A DNA stretch of 33,931 nucleotides, from positions 12,447-46,377 of the forward strand of contig CAJFEW010000041.1 of NCBI GenBank assembly GCA_904374805.1, read 5' to 3'. The notes under the pieces are model-generated. The model saw only the letters and a list, made by a program, of their open reading frames with translations, was not told the DNA's origin and did not search any database. The DNA is from an uncultured Neglectibacter sp. (GTDB lineage: Bacteria > Bacillota > Clostridia > Oscillospirales > Acutalibacteraceae). Shown piece by piece: positions 17,578 to 26,277 of this stretch (its first letter is position 1; each line of letters starts with the position of its first letter). Made by a program: the position numbers and the translations under genes.

Positions 17578-17913
17578 GTGCGTGACCGCACGGGACAGGC
17601 CGCCTTCTTGCCTACGGCAAGGGCGGGTGCGTGGCCGCACAGGACAAGCCGCCTTCTTGCCTACGGCAAGGGCGGGTGCGTGGCCGCACAGGACAAGCCG
17701 CCCTCTTGCCTGCGGCAAGGGCGGGTGCGTGGCCGCACAGGACAAGCCGCCTTCTTGCCTACGGCAAGGGCGGGTGCGTGGCCGCACAGGACAAGCCGCC
17801 TTCTTGCCTGCGGCAAGGGCGGGTGCGTGGCCGCACGGAACAAGCCGCTTTCTTGCCTACGGCAAGAGCGGAAAGCGCCATACTGCAGCTAGGCGGAAAC
17901 ACGCGGGCGTGTA
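17578..17913 (+). repeat. Hairpin repeat element, copy C: six tandem 49-bp units plus truncated tail
   Basis: Hairpin 1 starts at 17578, 17627, 17676, 17725, 17774 and 17823, an exact 49-base period. Each unit is hairpin 1 (GTGCG-TGRC-CGCAC), a short ARGACAAG-type spacer, and hairpin 2 (CCGCC-YT-CTTGCC-TRC-GGCAAG-GGCGG). The last unit has CCGCT/AGCGG, as in copies A, B and D. A tail starts (CATACTGCAGCTAGGCGGAA) but stops after about 35 bases at ACACGCG, where a different element begins. Long open frames across the array are artefacts of the period. Confidence 0.9.
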
Positions 17914-18289
17914 TGGAAGACCCATATTGCTTGCTCGCCTAGCGGCGGGGAGGAGTTGTCCGTTCTTGGGACTCGCTGCGGGGGAGGCATCCCCCGCACC
18001 CCCCGGGAGGGGGCTGTGCCCCCTTCCAACCCCTCTAAGGGGGGCTCTGCCCCCTAGACCCCCGAACGGGGGGAAGTGTCCCCCCTACCCCCCTCTTAAG
18101 GGCCGAGGCCCTCTACTAAGAGGAAAAGGGAAAACGCGGGCCTTTGACCGCGAGAAGATGACACACAGATCTGCGCGCCTGGCGGCGGGGAGGAGTTGTC
18201 TGTTCTTGGGACTCGTTGCTGCCCCCTGGCCCCCGAAGGGGGGAGGTGTCCCCCCCTATCCCCCTCTTACGGGCCGGGTGGCCCCGGCG
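17914..18289. repeat. Second repeat family and G/C-run hairpins nested between copies C and D
   Basis: A 40-base block (GCGGCGGGGAGGAGTTGTC...) occurs at 17936-17975 and 18176-18215, exactly 240 bases apart and differing at two positions. After each copy come hairpins made of G-runs and C-runs, such as GGGGGCTGTGCCCCC, GGGGGCTCTGCCCCC and CCCCCGAACGGGGG. The whole looks like an insertion into a 49-bp-family element whose tail was cut at 17913. No gene is supported. Confidence 0.75.
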
Positions 18290-18448
18290 GGACGAGCCGC
18301 TTTCTTGCCTACGGCAAGAGCGGAAAGCCTCATGCTGCAGCTAGGTGGAAACACGCGAACGCGCGCTGAAGACTTACACCGCCCGAGCGTCAGCGAGCGG
18401 CCCCAAGCGCGACGCAAAGTTCTTTGCCAAGCTTTCTTTCAAGAAAGC
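18290..18448 (+). repeat. Hairpin repeat element, copy D (one unit plus full tail)
   Basis: A single hairpin 2 (18297-18323, CCGCT/AGCGG type) leads into the complete tail, nearly identical to copy B, with GCAAAG-TT-CTTTGC and the perfect palindrome GCTTTCTTTCAAGAAAGC (18431-18448). The Nudix gene's stop codon (18439-18441) lies in this palindrome. Confidence 0.88.
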
Positions 18449-18990
18449 GGGAGGAGGTTTTGGGCGACTAGCTGGGCGGTTTTTAGGATGCCAATTTGGG
18501 TTTTGCTGTCGGGGATTTCGTTGCGCAGCACCATCTGAACAGCTTCGTCCAGGGGAATGCGCAGGTTGTGGAGGAACTCGTCCGGGTCCAGGGAGAGCTC
18601 TCCTGTATCCTGGTCCACCCGGCAGGCCCACAGGCGGATGATCTCCCCGCAGTAGCCCGGGGTGGGATACACGTTGCCCAGAGAAACGTAGTGTTTGCCG
18701 GTGGTGCCTGTCTCCTCCAGCTGCTCCCGCTTGACGGCCTCAAAGGGGTCCTCCCCCGGCTCCAGCTTGCCGGCGGGCAGCTCCAAAAGCTCCTCCTTGT
18801 AGGGGCAGCGGAATTGCCGCACCAAGAGCAGCTCGTTTTTGGGGGTGAGCACGGCCACGCTGACCCCGCCGGGATGGTCCACGATCTCCCGCTTGGCCTG
18901 CACGCCGTTTTCCAGTTCCACATCGTCCACGTGGACGCGGATCAGGCGCCCTTGAAAGACGGTGGTTTCCTGCAGTGTTTTTTCGCGCAT
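18439..18990 (-). CDS. Nudix hydrolase, ADP-ribose pyrophosphatase type
   Basis: The 183-residue protein carries a Nudix box at 74-96 (GKLEPGEDPFEAVKREQLEE, then TGT), with the metal-binding E89, E92 and E93. Its surroundings (GGVSVAVLTPKNELLLVRQF, ELPAGKLEPGE, YPTPGYCGEII) match ADP-ribose pyrophosphatases of the NudF type, which split ADP-ribose to AMP and ribose-5-phosphate. Substrate is inferred from similarity. AGGAGG lies 7 bases before the ATG at 18990; a longer upstream opening lacks such a site. Its last codons (P-L-S-stop) end inside repeat copy D. It is transcribed toward the lipoprotein gene. Confidence 0.9.
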   Translation of the reverse strand: MREKTLQETTVFQGRLIRVHVDDVELENGVQAKREIVDHPGGVSVAVLTPKNELLLVRQFRCPYKEELLELPAGKLEPGEDPFEAVKREQLEETGTTGKHYVSLGNVYPTPGYCGEIIRLWACRVDQDTGELSLDPDEFLHNLRIPLDEAVQMVLRNEIPDSKTQIGILKTAQLVAQNLLPLS

Positions 18991-19025
18991 GAAAATGCCT
19001 CCTAGATGTTGATGAGAAATGCCGA

Positions 19026-19076
19026 AAGGGGGAAACCGCCCCGCCCTTTTTGACGGAACCATGTTTCCCCTTTTTT
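19026..19076 (-). terminator. Possible terminator between the DUF1015 and Nudix genes
   Basis: GGGGAAAC and GTTTCCCC flank a 26-28-base loop, with A-runs and T-runs outside the stem. It lies 38 bases beyond the DUF1015 stop. The long loop makes it a weak candidate. Confidence 0.35.
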
Positions 19077-19113
19077 CAACAAGACCTGGAATGTAACCGG
19101 GCGGCGGGCCGCT

Positions 19114-20400
<1,287 letters not shown>

Positions 20401-20499
20401 GGGAAATCCCTTCTTCCTTTGAAATTTAAACTTTTACAGTGACAATGGCGTCTGTATTTTCTTGCCCGCAAGGGGCGTGGGCAAGTTTTAACTATCTGT

Positions 20500-20941
20500 G
20501 AAGCTCCTCTGTTTTCCTCCTCCACAGGGGTGAGAGAAAGATTGGCTTTCTACGAAGCTCCTCTGCTTCCCTCGCCCGCAGGGGGTGAGGAAAAGGTTGA
20601 CTTTCTGCGAAGCTCCTCTTTTTTCCCCGCCCGCAGGGGGTGAGGAAAAGGTTGACTTTCTGCGAAGCTCCTTTTTTTCCTCCTCCACAGGGGTGAGGGA
20701 AAGTTTGGCTTTCTATAAAGCTCCTCTGTTTTCCCCGCCCGCAGGGGGTGAGGGAAAGATTGGCTTTCTACGAAGCTCCTCTGCTTCCCTCGCCCGCAGG
20801 GGATGAGGGAAAGGTTGGCTTTCTGTGAAGCTCCTCTGTTTTCCCCGCCCGCAGGGGGTGAGGGAAAGATTGGCTTTCTGTGAAGCTCCTCTGTTTTCCT
20901 CGCCCACAGGGGGTGAGGAAAAGTTTGGCTTTCTGTGAAGC
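20500..20941 (+). repeat. Tandem array: eight 53-55-bp hairpin units
   Basis: Units start at 20500, 20554, 20609, 20664, 20717, 20772, 20827 and 20882, with a partial ninth at 20937. Each begins GAAGCTCCTCT and holds two stems: a pyrimidine/purine stem such as TTCCCTC...GAGGGAA or TTTTCCTC...GAGGAAAA around a CCC/GGG core, and GAAAG...CTTTC. Some units keep pairing through matched changes; unit 1 does not fully. The area 20401-20499 holds a 7-bp hairpin (20461-20485), and 20942-21142 holds a 5-bp dyad ACAAT-CCT-ATTGT (20954-20966) but no gene or convincing promoter. Not CRISPR: there are no unique spacers. Confidence 0.9.
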
Positions 20942-21142
20942 CGGATCTTTGTTACAATCCTATTGTAGACTATGCAAACGGCCGCCGTCAACCGGGAATG
21001 GGAGAATCCAACAAAAGAATCACCAGGCTTTCACAAAATGTTCACAAAGATAGAATAAAATGAAATCCGTTTAAAATGTCCGGCTGTCCCTCCCTGGGAC
21101 CCGGCACAAGGATCAACATGGAAAACAGGAGGGATCACGGAT

Positions 21143-22201
21143 ATGATCGAGGTCAAGAACCTCACCAAGCGCTACGGCCAGAACCTGGCGCTGGATCGCG
21201 TGAGCTTTACAATCCAGGAGGGCACCATTGTGGGCTTCCTGGGGCCCAACGGCGCGGGAAAATCCACCACCATGAACATTGTCACGGGCTATCTCTCCGC
21301 CACCTCCGGCGAGGTGACGGTGGGCGGCAAGAGCATTCTGGAAGACCCCAACCTGGTCAAGCGCCAGATTGGCTACCTGCCCGAGCAGCCCCCGCTGTAT
21401 CAGGACATGACGGTGAAGGAATACCTGTACTTTATGTACGAACTGAAAAAGACCAAGCTTCCCCGGGAAAAGCACATCAAGGAGATCTGCCGGCTGGTGA
21501 AGATCGACAACGTGTACAACCGGCTGATTGCCAACCTCTCCAAGGGCTATAAGCAGCGGGTGGGCATTGCCCAGGCGCTGATCGGCAATCCCCCGGTGCT
21601 GATTTTGGACGAGCCCACCGTGGGTTTGGACCCCAAGCAGATCATTGAGATCCGGGCCTTGATCAAGACCCTGGGCCGCAACCACACGGTGATTCTCAGC
21701 TCCCACATTTTGTCGGAAGTGCAGGCGGTGTGCGAGCGGATTATTGTCATCAACAACGGCCGGCTGGTGGCCGACGGCGCCACGGACACCTTGGCCCACG
21801 ACCTGTCCCCCGAGCACCGGCTGACCCTGCGGGCGGAGGCCCCGGAGCAGGAGCTGGTGCAGCAGGTGAGCCAGCTGCCCGGCGTGGTGGAGGCCTTCTC
21901 CCTGGGCGAGAAGGAGCCCGGCGTCTATGAGGTGAGTGTGGAGACCGAGCCGGACGCCGACGTGCGCCGTCCCCTGTTTTCCCTGTTGGCCCAGCGGAAC
22001 TGGCCCCTGCTGGCTTTGAAGAACAGCGATCTGACTTTGGAAGACCTGTTCCTGCGTTTGACCAGCACGGACGCCGCCTATCTGCCGGAGGAGCAGGAAG
22101 CCGCCTCCCTGGACCCGGAGCAAGACCAGGGCCAGGACGGGGACACGGACCAGGACACCTCCTCCCCCGAGGCGCCGGAGAAAGGAGAGAATGAGCAATG
22201 A
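21143..22201 (+). CDS. ABC transporter ATP-binding protein (GldA-like)
   Basis: The 352-residue ATPase has Walker A GPNGAGKS (34-41), Q-loop Q82, signature LSKGYKQR (132-139), Walker B VLILDEP (152-158) and H-loop H188. A C-terminal domain after 220 and an acidic, D/E/Q-rich tail (about 315-352) follow. It resembles ATPases of ABC-2 type exporters next to GldF/GldG proteins; the substrate is unknown. The SD GGAGGG is close to the ATG. The stop overlaps the permease start (ATGA, 22198-22201), so the two are coupled. It is the first gene of a four-gene operon. Confidence 0.93.
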   Translation: MIEVKNLTKRYGQNLALDRVSFTIQEGTIVGFLGPNGAGKSTTMNIVTGYLSATSGEVTVGGKSILEDPNLVKRQIGYLPEQPPLYQDMTVKEYLYFMYELKKTKLPREKHIKEICRLVKIDNVYNRLIANLSKGYKQRVGIAQALIGNPPVLILDEPTVGLDPKQIIEIRALIKTLGRNHTVILSSHILSEVQAVCERIIVINNGRLVADGATDTLAHDLSPEHRLTLRAEAPEQELVQQVSQLPGVVEAFSLGEKEPGVYEVSVETEPDADVRRPLFSLLAQRNWPLLALKNSDLTLEDLFLRLTSTDAAYLPEEQEAASLDPEQDQGQDGDTDQDTSSPEAPEKGENEQ

Positions 22202-22905
22202 TCGCTGTGTTTAAACGGGAGGTCAAGTCCTTTTTCAACTCCCCCATTGGCTATGTGTGCGTGGCGGTGCTCTGCGCCCTGTACGGCTTTTACTACTACC
22301 AGGCCATGGCCCTGGGCTCTTCGGGGTACATCCCCTCGGTGTTCGGCGCCATGTTCAGCTTCTGCATGATGATCATCCCCATTATCACCATGCGGAGCAT
22401 GTCCGACGACCAGAAAAACAAGACCGACCAGGCCTTGCTCACAGCGCCGGTGGGGGTTGGCTCCATTGTGCTGGGCAAGTTTTTGGCCTGTTTCTTTGTG
22501 TATTTTGTGGGTACCGCTCTGGGCGGGCTGCTGCCCGCTGCGGTGATGAGCACCTTCTCCTCCCCGGCTTGGGGGGAGATTGTGGGCAACTTCATCGGCA
22601 CGCTGCTCTACGGCGCCGCCATGATTGCCATTGGGGTGTTCATCTCCAGCCTGACGGTGAGCCAGGTGATTGCCGCCATCGGCACTTTCTTGATCTCTGT
22701 GCTGCTGATGTACATCGACATGATCAGCAGCGCTGTGGACAACGAAGTGGTGGACGCGGTGGTCCAGTGGATCTCCTTTAACAACCGGTACGACGTTTTT
22801 ACCCAGGGTATTTTCAGCATCTCCAACGTGGTGTTCTTCCTGAGCGTGGCGGCAGTGTTCATTTTCCTCACCGCCCGCAAGGTGGAGAGCCGCCGCTGGA
22901 GCTAA
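22198..22905 (+). CDS. ABC-2 type permease (GldF-like)
   Basis: The 235-residue protein has six predicted membrane helices, the first at about 15-38 after the N-terminal amphipathic KREVKSFFNSPIGYV, which is typical of ABC-2 permeases of this group. It pairs with the upstream ATPase. AAAGGAGA precedes its ATG within the ATPase gene. The transported substrate cannot be told from sequence. The name follows the Bacteroidetes gliding proteins; in Clostridia it does not imply gliding. Confidence 0.9.
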   Translation: MIAVFKREVKSFFNSPIGYVCVAVLCALYGFYYYQAMALGSSGYIPSVFGAMFSFCMMIIPIITMRSMSDDQKNKTDQALLTAPVGVGSIVLGKFLACFFVYFVGTALGGLLPAAVMSTFSSPAWGEIVGNFIGTLLYGAAMIAIGVFISSLTVSQVIAAIGTFLISVLLMYIDMISSAVDNEVVDAVVQWISFNNRYDVFTQGIFSISNVVFFLSVAAVFIFLTARKVESRRWS

Positions 22906-22919
22906 GGAGGACAAGGCAT

Positions 22920-24599
22920 ATGGAACCCAACAAGACGGAAAACAACCGCGGGCCTGCCCAGGAGACCCAGGCCCCCGAGAGCAAAGAGCCTGTCTCCCAG
23001 CAGCCCCCTGCCCAGCCGGAAGCGCCCCAGGAAGAGGCGCTCCAGCCGGAGGCCGCTCCCCAGCAGGCGCCCCAGGCCCCTGCCCCCGCTCCCGGCAAGG
23101 CCCCGGTGAAAAAAGAGAAAAAGCCCTTTAACTGGAACAAGTTCAAGCGGGGCGGCATGGCCACAGCCCTCTCCGTGGTGTTCATCGCCATTGTGGTGGC
23201 ACTGAACCTGCTGGTCTCTGCCCTGACGGACCGGTTCCCCTCTCTGGACATCGACCTGACGGCCCAAAAGGTGAACTCCCTGTCCGACCAGGCGCTGGAG
23301 ATCGCCAAAAACGTGGACCGGGAGGTGACCATCTACCTGATCGGCACCCAGGAGGGCTATGAGCAGAACCAGATCTACTCCTCCTACGTGCAGCGGGGCA
23401 TGCAGTACAGCCAGGTTTCCAGCCTGGTCAAGCGGCTGGTGGAAGCCAACCCCCTGATCTCCATGGAGTATGTGGACCCGGACACCAACCCGGAATTTAT
23501 CAGCCAGTATGAATCTGACTCTCTGGCCACCGGCAAAGTGCTGGTGGAGTCGGACCTGCGGCACACGGTGCTGACGGTCAACGACCTGTTCATCATCAAC
23601 CAGGAGACGGGTTCCACCATCAACTCTAAAGTGGACAGCGCCCTGGCGGGAGCCTTGGAGCTGGTGAACATGGACACAGTGCCTGTGATGTCCATTATCA
23701 CCGGCCACGGGGAGATGCTCTCCACCAGCAACATGGCCGCCTTTGTGGACAACATGGAGCAGAACAACTTCCAGGTGGAAGAGGTGGATATTCTCACACA
23801 AGAGATCCCGGAGAACACCCAGGTGCTCATGATCGCCACCCCCACCACGGACTTCTCCACCGAGGAAATTGACAAGATCCGGGCCTATTTGGACGACGAG
23901 ACCCGGGACCAGCAGGTGACCTTGCTGGTGAGCGCCTATCCCTCCCAGGGAGAACTGCCCAACCTGGCGGCCTTCCTGGAGGAGTGGGGCGTGCAGGTGG
24001 GCACCGGCGTGGTGGCGGAGACCGACTCCAACTACGCGGCCTACGACGCCCGGGGTGTGCTGGTGACCGCCAGCCCCCTGGTGCTGACCAGCAACACCTA
24101 CAGCCGGCTGCTCTCCTACTACAGCGCCCCCATCACCCTGACCTTTGAGGAGAACAACGGCATCTCCACCACGCCTCTGTGGACCACCCAGGACAGCGCC
24201 TATGTGATCACAGCGGACATGACCGAAGAGGACGCCGCCAACCCGGAGACCGGGGAGCAGGTGGTGGCCAGCCTCTCCAGCAAGGATGTGGAGGTCAACG
24301 GGGAGACCTGCGCCCGCAACGTGGTGGTGTTTGGCTCTTCCGACCTGTTTACGGACAACTTTATGGGCACCTCCGCCTTTGAGGACAGCACCTACATGAA
24401 CGACCTGCTGCTGGATTTGACCGACACGGACGCCAGCGCGGTGGTCACTGTGGAAGAGGAAGAAGTGGAGACCATGCAGCTGGACGTGAGCGCCAGCACA
24501 GGCACCGTGTCCCTGCTGGGCATCCTGTTTACCGGCGGCATTCCTGTGGTGATTCTCCTTGTGGGTCTGGGCATCTATCTGAAGAGGAGGCACCTGTAA
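22920..24599 (+). CDS. GldG-like ABC-associated membrane protein
   Basis: The 559-residue protein has a cytoplasmic N-terminal segment of about 75 residues rich in P, Q, A and E, then KRGGMATALSVVFIAIVVAL (first membrane helix), a large external part with the GldG-type start (LDIDLTAQKVNSLSDQALEI, then VDREVTIYLIGT) and the conserved VMSIITGHGE, and a last helix near 530-553 ending KRRHL. This is the GldG/DUF4350-like pattern of ABC-2 transporter partners. The Pro/Gln-rich start is an addition to the usual family. AAGGAGG precedes the ATG. Confidence 0.87.
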   Translation: MEPNKTENNRGPAQETQAPESKEPVSQQPPAQPEAPQEEALQPEAAPQQAPQAPAPAPGKAPVKKEKKPFNWNKFKRGGMATALSVVFIAIVVALNLLVSALTDRFPSLDIDLTAQKVNSLSDQALEIAKNVDREVTIYLIGTQEGYEQNQIYSSYVQRGMQYSQVSSLVKRLVEANPLISMEYVDPDTNPEFISQYESDSLATGKVLVESDLRHTVLTVNDLFIINQETGSTINSKVDSALAGALELVNMDTVPVMSIITGHGEMLSTSNMAAFVDNMEQNNFQVEEVDILTQEIPENTQVLMIATPTTDFSTEEIDKIRAYLDDETRDQQVTLLVSAYPSQGELPNLAAFLEEWGVQVGTGVVAETDSNYAAYDARGVLVTASPLVLTSNTYSRLLSYYSAPITLTFEENNGISTTPLWTTQDSAYVITADMTEEDAANPETGEQVVASLSSKDVEVNGETCARNVVVFGSSDLFTDNFMGTSAFEDSTYMNDLLLDLTDTDASAVVTVEEEEVETMQLDVSASTGTVSLLGILFTGGIPVVILLVGLGIYLKRRHL

Positions 24600-24603
24600 G
24601 CCT

Positions 24604-26121
24604 ATGAAGAAAAACCTGCGCACCTTTTTGATTATGCTGCTGGTGCTGGTGTTGGTGGGAGGCGGCGCCGCCGCCCTGCTGCTGACCCAGCCCACAGAGG
24701 AAACCGCCGCCGAGGAGGAGAGCTCCTCTTCCCAAGTGCGGGAGCCTCTGCTGGACCTGGAGCCGGAGCAGGTGACCTCCCTACAGGTGGAGAACGCCTA
24801 CGGCGCCTTTACCCTGGTGCCCCTCTCCGAAGAGGAGGCCCAGGCGGTAACCAGCCAGGAGAGCGCTGCGGAAAGCGCGGCCAGTTCGGAGAGCTCTGTC
24901 TCTTCCGGCCAGGAAGAGGACACCCATGGGGTGCTGTTCACCTTGGAGGAGTACCGGGAGTATGAGCCGGACACGCTGACCATCACCGAGGATGTGGAGG
25001 ACCTGCTGGGCCTGGCCGTCAGCAAGGACCTGGGGGCCCTGGAGAACTTGGAGCCCTACGGCCTTGAGGAAGGGAACGCCACCCAGGTGACTATCCAGCT
25101 TTCCGACGGCAGCGCGGTGGAGTTGGCCGTGGGCACCCAAGCCGGTGAGACGGTGGGGAACTATGTGCTCTACCAGGGCACGGTGACCATCTGCAATATG
25201 AGCACCGGCCTGCTGGAGAACCCCCTGCACTACTTGGGCACGGAGGTTTACACCGTGGAAAGCCCCGCGGCCAGCTCCGACACAGAGTCCTCCTCTACGG
25301 ACATCCTCTATTACGCGGATATCGCCACCGAAGAGGGAGAGACCCTGCTGCTCCAGTACGACCAGATGGAAGGGACCTACATGCTGAATGAGCCTGTGCT
25401 GGCCCAGGCGGAGGACACCGCCGTCAGCCAGCTGGTCACCGCCCTGCAGAGCCTGACGGCCTCGCAGGTGGCCGCCGCAGGGTTGACCCAGGAGAACCTG
25501 GAAGCCTACGGCCTGAGCCAGCCGGCGGCCACCATCACCTTCCAGCTGAACGAGGAGGTGCACACCCTGCAGGTCAGCGCCCCGGATGCAGAGGGCAACC
25601 GGTATCTGACCAGCGAGGGCAGCCAGCTGGTGTACCAGGTGGCCGGCAGCGCCGTGGACGTGTGGGCCCAGGCCCAGGCCATGGACCTGCGCACCGGCGC
25701 CGTGTGGCAGCCCTCCATAGAGGACGTGAGCAGCCTGACCTTTACGGTGGAAGGGGACCAGGTGTACCAGTACACCGTAACCCGCACAGAGGACGAGGCC
25801 TCCTCCACCGAGGGAAGCGTGGCCTACACCTACACGGTGACCGCCCCCTCCGGCCAAGAGGTGGCCTACGAGGACTACCAGTCCCTGTTTGACAGCGCCA
25901 TGGGCCTGTCCGTCCTCTCCATGGATCCGGTGACCCAGGGGGAGACCCCGGTGCTGACCATCCAGGTGTCCTATTTCACGTTGGAGCAGCAGGACGAGAT
26001 CGCCTATTACCCGGTGGAAGGCCAGGAGCGGTACGCGGCCACCTTGAACGGGACCTATTCCGGCCTGGTGCGCTCCAGCGATGTGACCAACCTGCTGGCC
26101 CAGCTGCAGGGAGACGCTTGA
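24604..26121 (+). CDS. DUF4340 protein, membrane-anchored
   Basis: The 505-residue protein begins with MKKNLRTFLIMLLVLVLVGG, an uncleaved anchor or signal, then an acidic, serine-rich stretch. Repeated DUF4340-like beta domains follow, with phrases such as LEPYGLEEGNATQVTIQLSD and LEAYGLSQPAATITFQLNEE that look like internal duplication. DUF4340 proteins usually follow GldG-like genes, as here (4 bases after it, SD inside it). It probably forms the outer part of the same transporter. Its stop codon overlaps a new promoter for the next gene. Confidence 0.85.
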   Translation: MKKNLRTFLIMLLVLVLVGGGAAALLLTQPTEETAAEEESSSSQVREPLLDLEPEQVTSLQVENAYGAFTLVPLSEEEAQAVTSQESAAESAASSESSVSSGQEEDTHGVLFTLEEYREYEPDTLTITEDVEDLLGLAVSKDLGALENLEPYGLEEGNATQVTIQLSDGSAVELAVGTQAGETVGNYVLYQGTVTICNMSTGLLENPLHYLGTEVYTVESPAASSDTESSSTDILYYADIATEEGETLLLQYDQMEGTYMLNEPVLAQAEDTAVSQLVTALQSLTASQVAAAGLTQENLEAYGLSQPAATITFQLNEEVHTLQVSAPDAEGNRYLTSEGSQLVYQVAGSAVDVWAQAQAMDLRTGAVWQPSIEDVSSLTFTVEGDQVYQYTVTRTEDEASSTEGSVAYTYTVTAPSGQEVAYEDYQSLFDSAMGLSVLSMDPVTQGETPVLTIQVSYFTLEQQDEIAYYPVEGQERYAATLNGTYSGLVRSSDVTNLLAQLQGDA

Positions 26122-26146
26122 CAAAGCCTGCCGGCTGTGCTTTAAT
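26118..26146 (+). promoter_or_regulatory. Promoter of the substrate-binding lipoprotein gene
   Basis: TTGACA (26118-26123) and TTTAAT (26141-26146) are 17 bases apart. The -35 hexamer contains the TGA stop of the DUF4340 gene. Transcription would begin near 26153 and give a leader of about 125 bases. Confidence 0.8.
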
Positions 26147-26170
26147 GAACCCATAAGCAGCGGAATTTTT

Positions 26171-26235
26171 CCCGGAAACTCCGGGTGTGGAAAGTCCCTG
26201 CGGGCCCTTTCGGATGGAAGGGTCCCGGGGGCTTT
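26171..26235 (+). promoter_or_regulatory. Structured mRNA leader, possible attenuator
   Basis: Hairpin one is CCCGGA-AAC-TCCGGG (26171-26185). Hairpin two (26190-26235) is long: GAAAG / CTTTC, CCC / GGG, GGG / CCC and CCCTT / AAGGG nested around TCGGATGG. It is followed by TGTTTCC, a weak pyrimidine tract. It could be the terminator of the ABC operon, a leader that controls the next gene, or both. No known riboswitch motif was recognised, including the T-box GGGUGG sequence. Confidence 0.55.
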
Positions 26236-26277
26236 CTGTTTCCAGCAACCCCCTGGGGAGAAACGAGGTCGAAGCCA

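Noticed and set aside
17536..17787. Upstream extension of the minus-strand lipoprotein gene into the repeat array
   Set aside because: It translates repeat units and would hide the signal peptide; ATG 17535 has its own SD.
17582..18538. Open frames across the 49-bp arrays encoding repeated Arg/Ala/Pro-rich peptides
   Set aside because: The peptide repeats follow the 49-base DNA period in several frames and strands at once, there is no SD, and the same DNA occurs outside genes at five places.
20500..20941. CRISPR array
   Set aside because: Units are contiguous near-identical 53-55-bp copies without unique spacers, and no cas gene is present. The same holds for 17578-17871 and 33171-33740.
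20488..20991. Minus-strand frames encoding repeated Pro/Gly/Lys-rich peptides in the 54/55-bp array
   Set aside because: They switch frame when the unit is 54 or 55 bases and lack initiation signals; the DNA is better explained by hairpin units.
26190..26235. T-box riboswitch before the substrate-binding gene
   Set aside because: GGAAGGGTCCC superficially recalls the T-box motif, but GGGUGG-x-ACCGCG and the specifier stem are absent.
26185..26277. Upstream extension of the substrate-binding lipoprotein
   Set aside because: It runs through the leader hairpins and would mask the lipoprotein signal peptide; GAGGT and TTG 26278 give the proper start.
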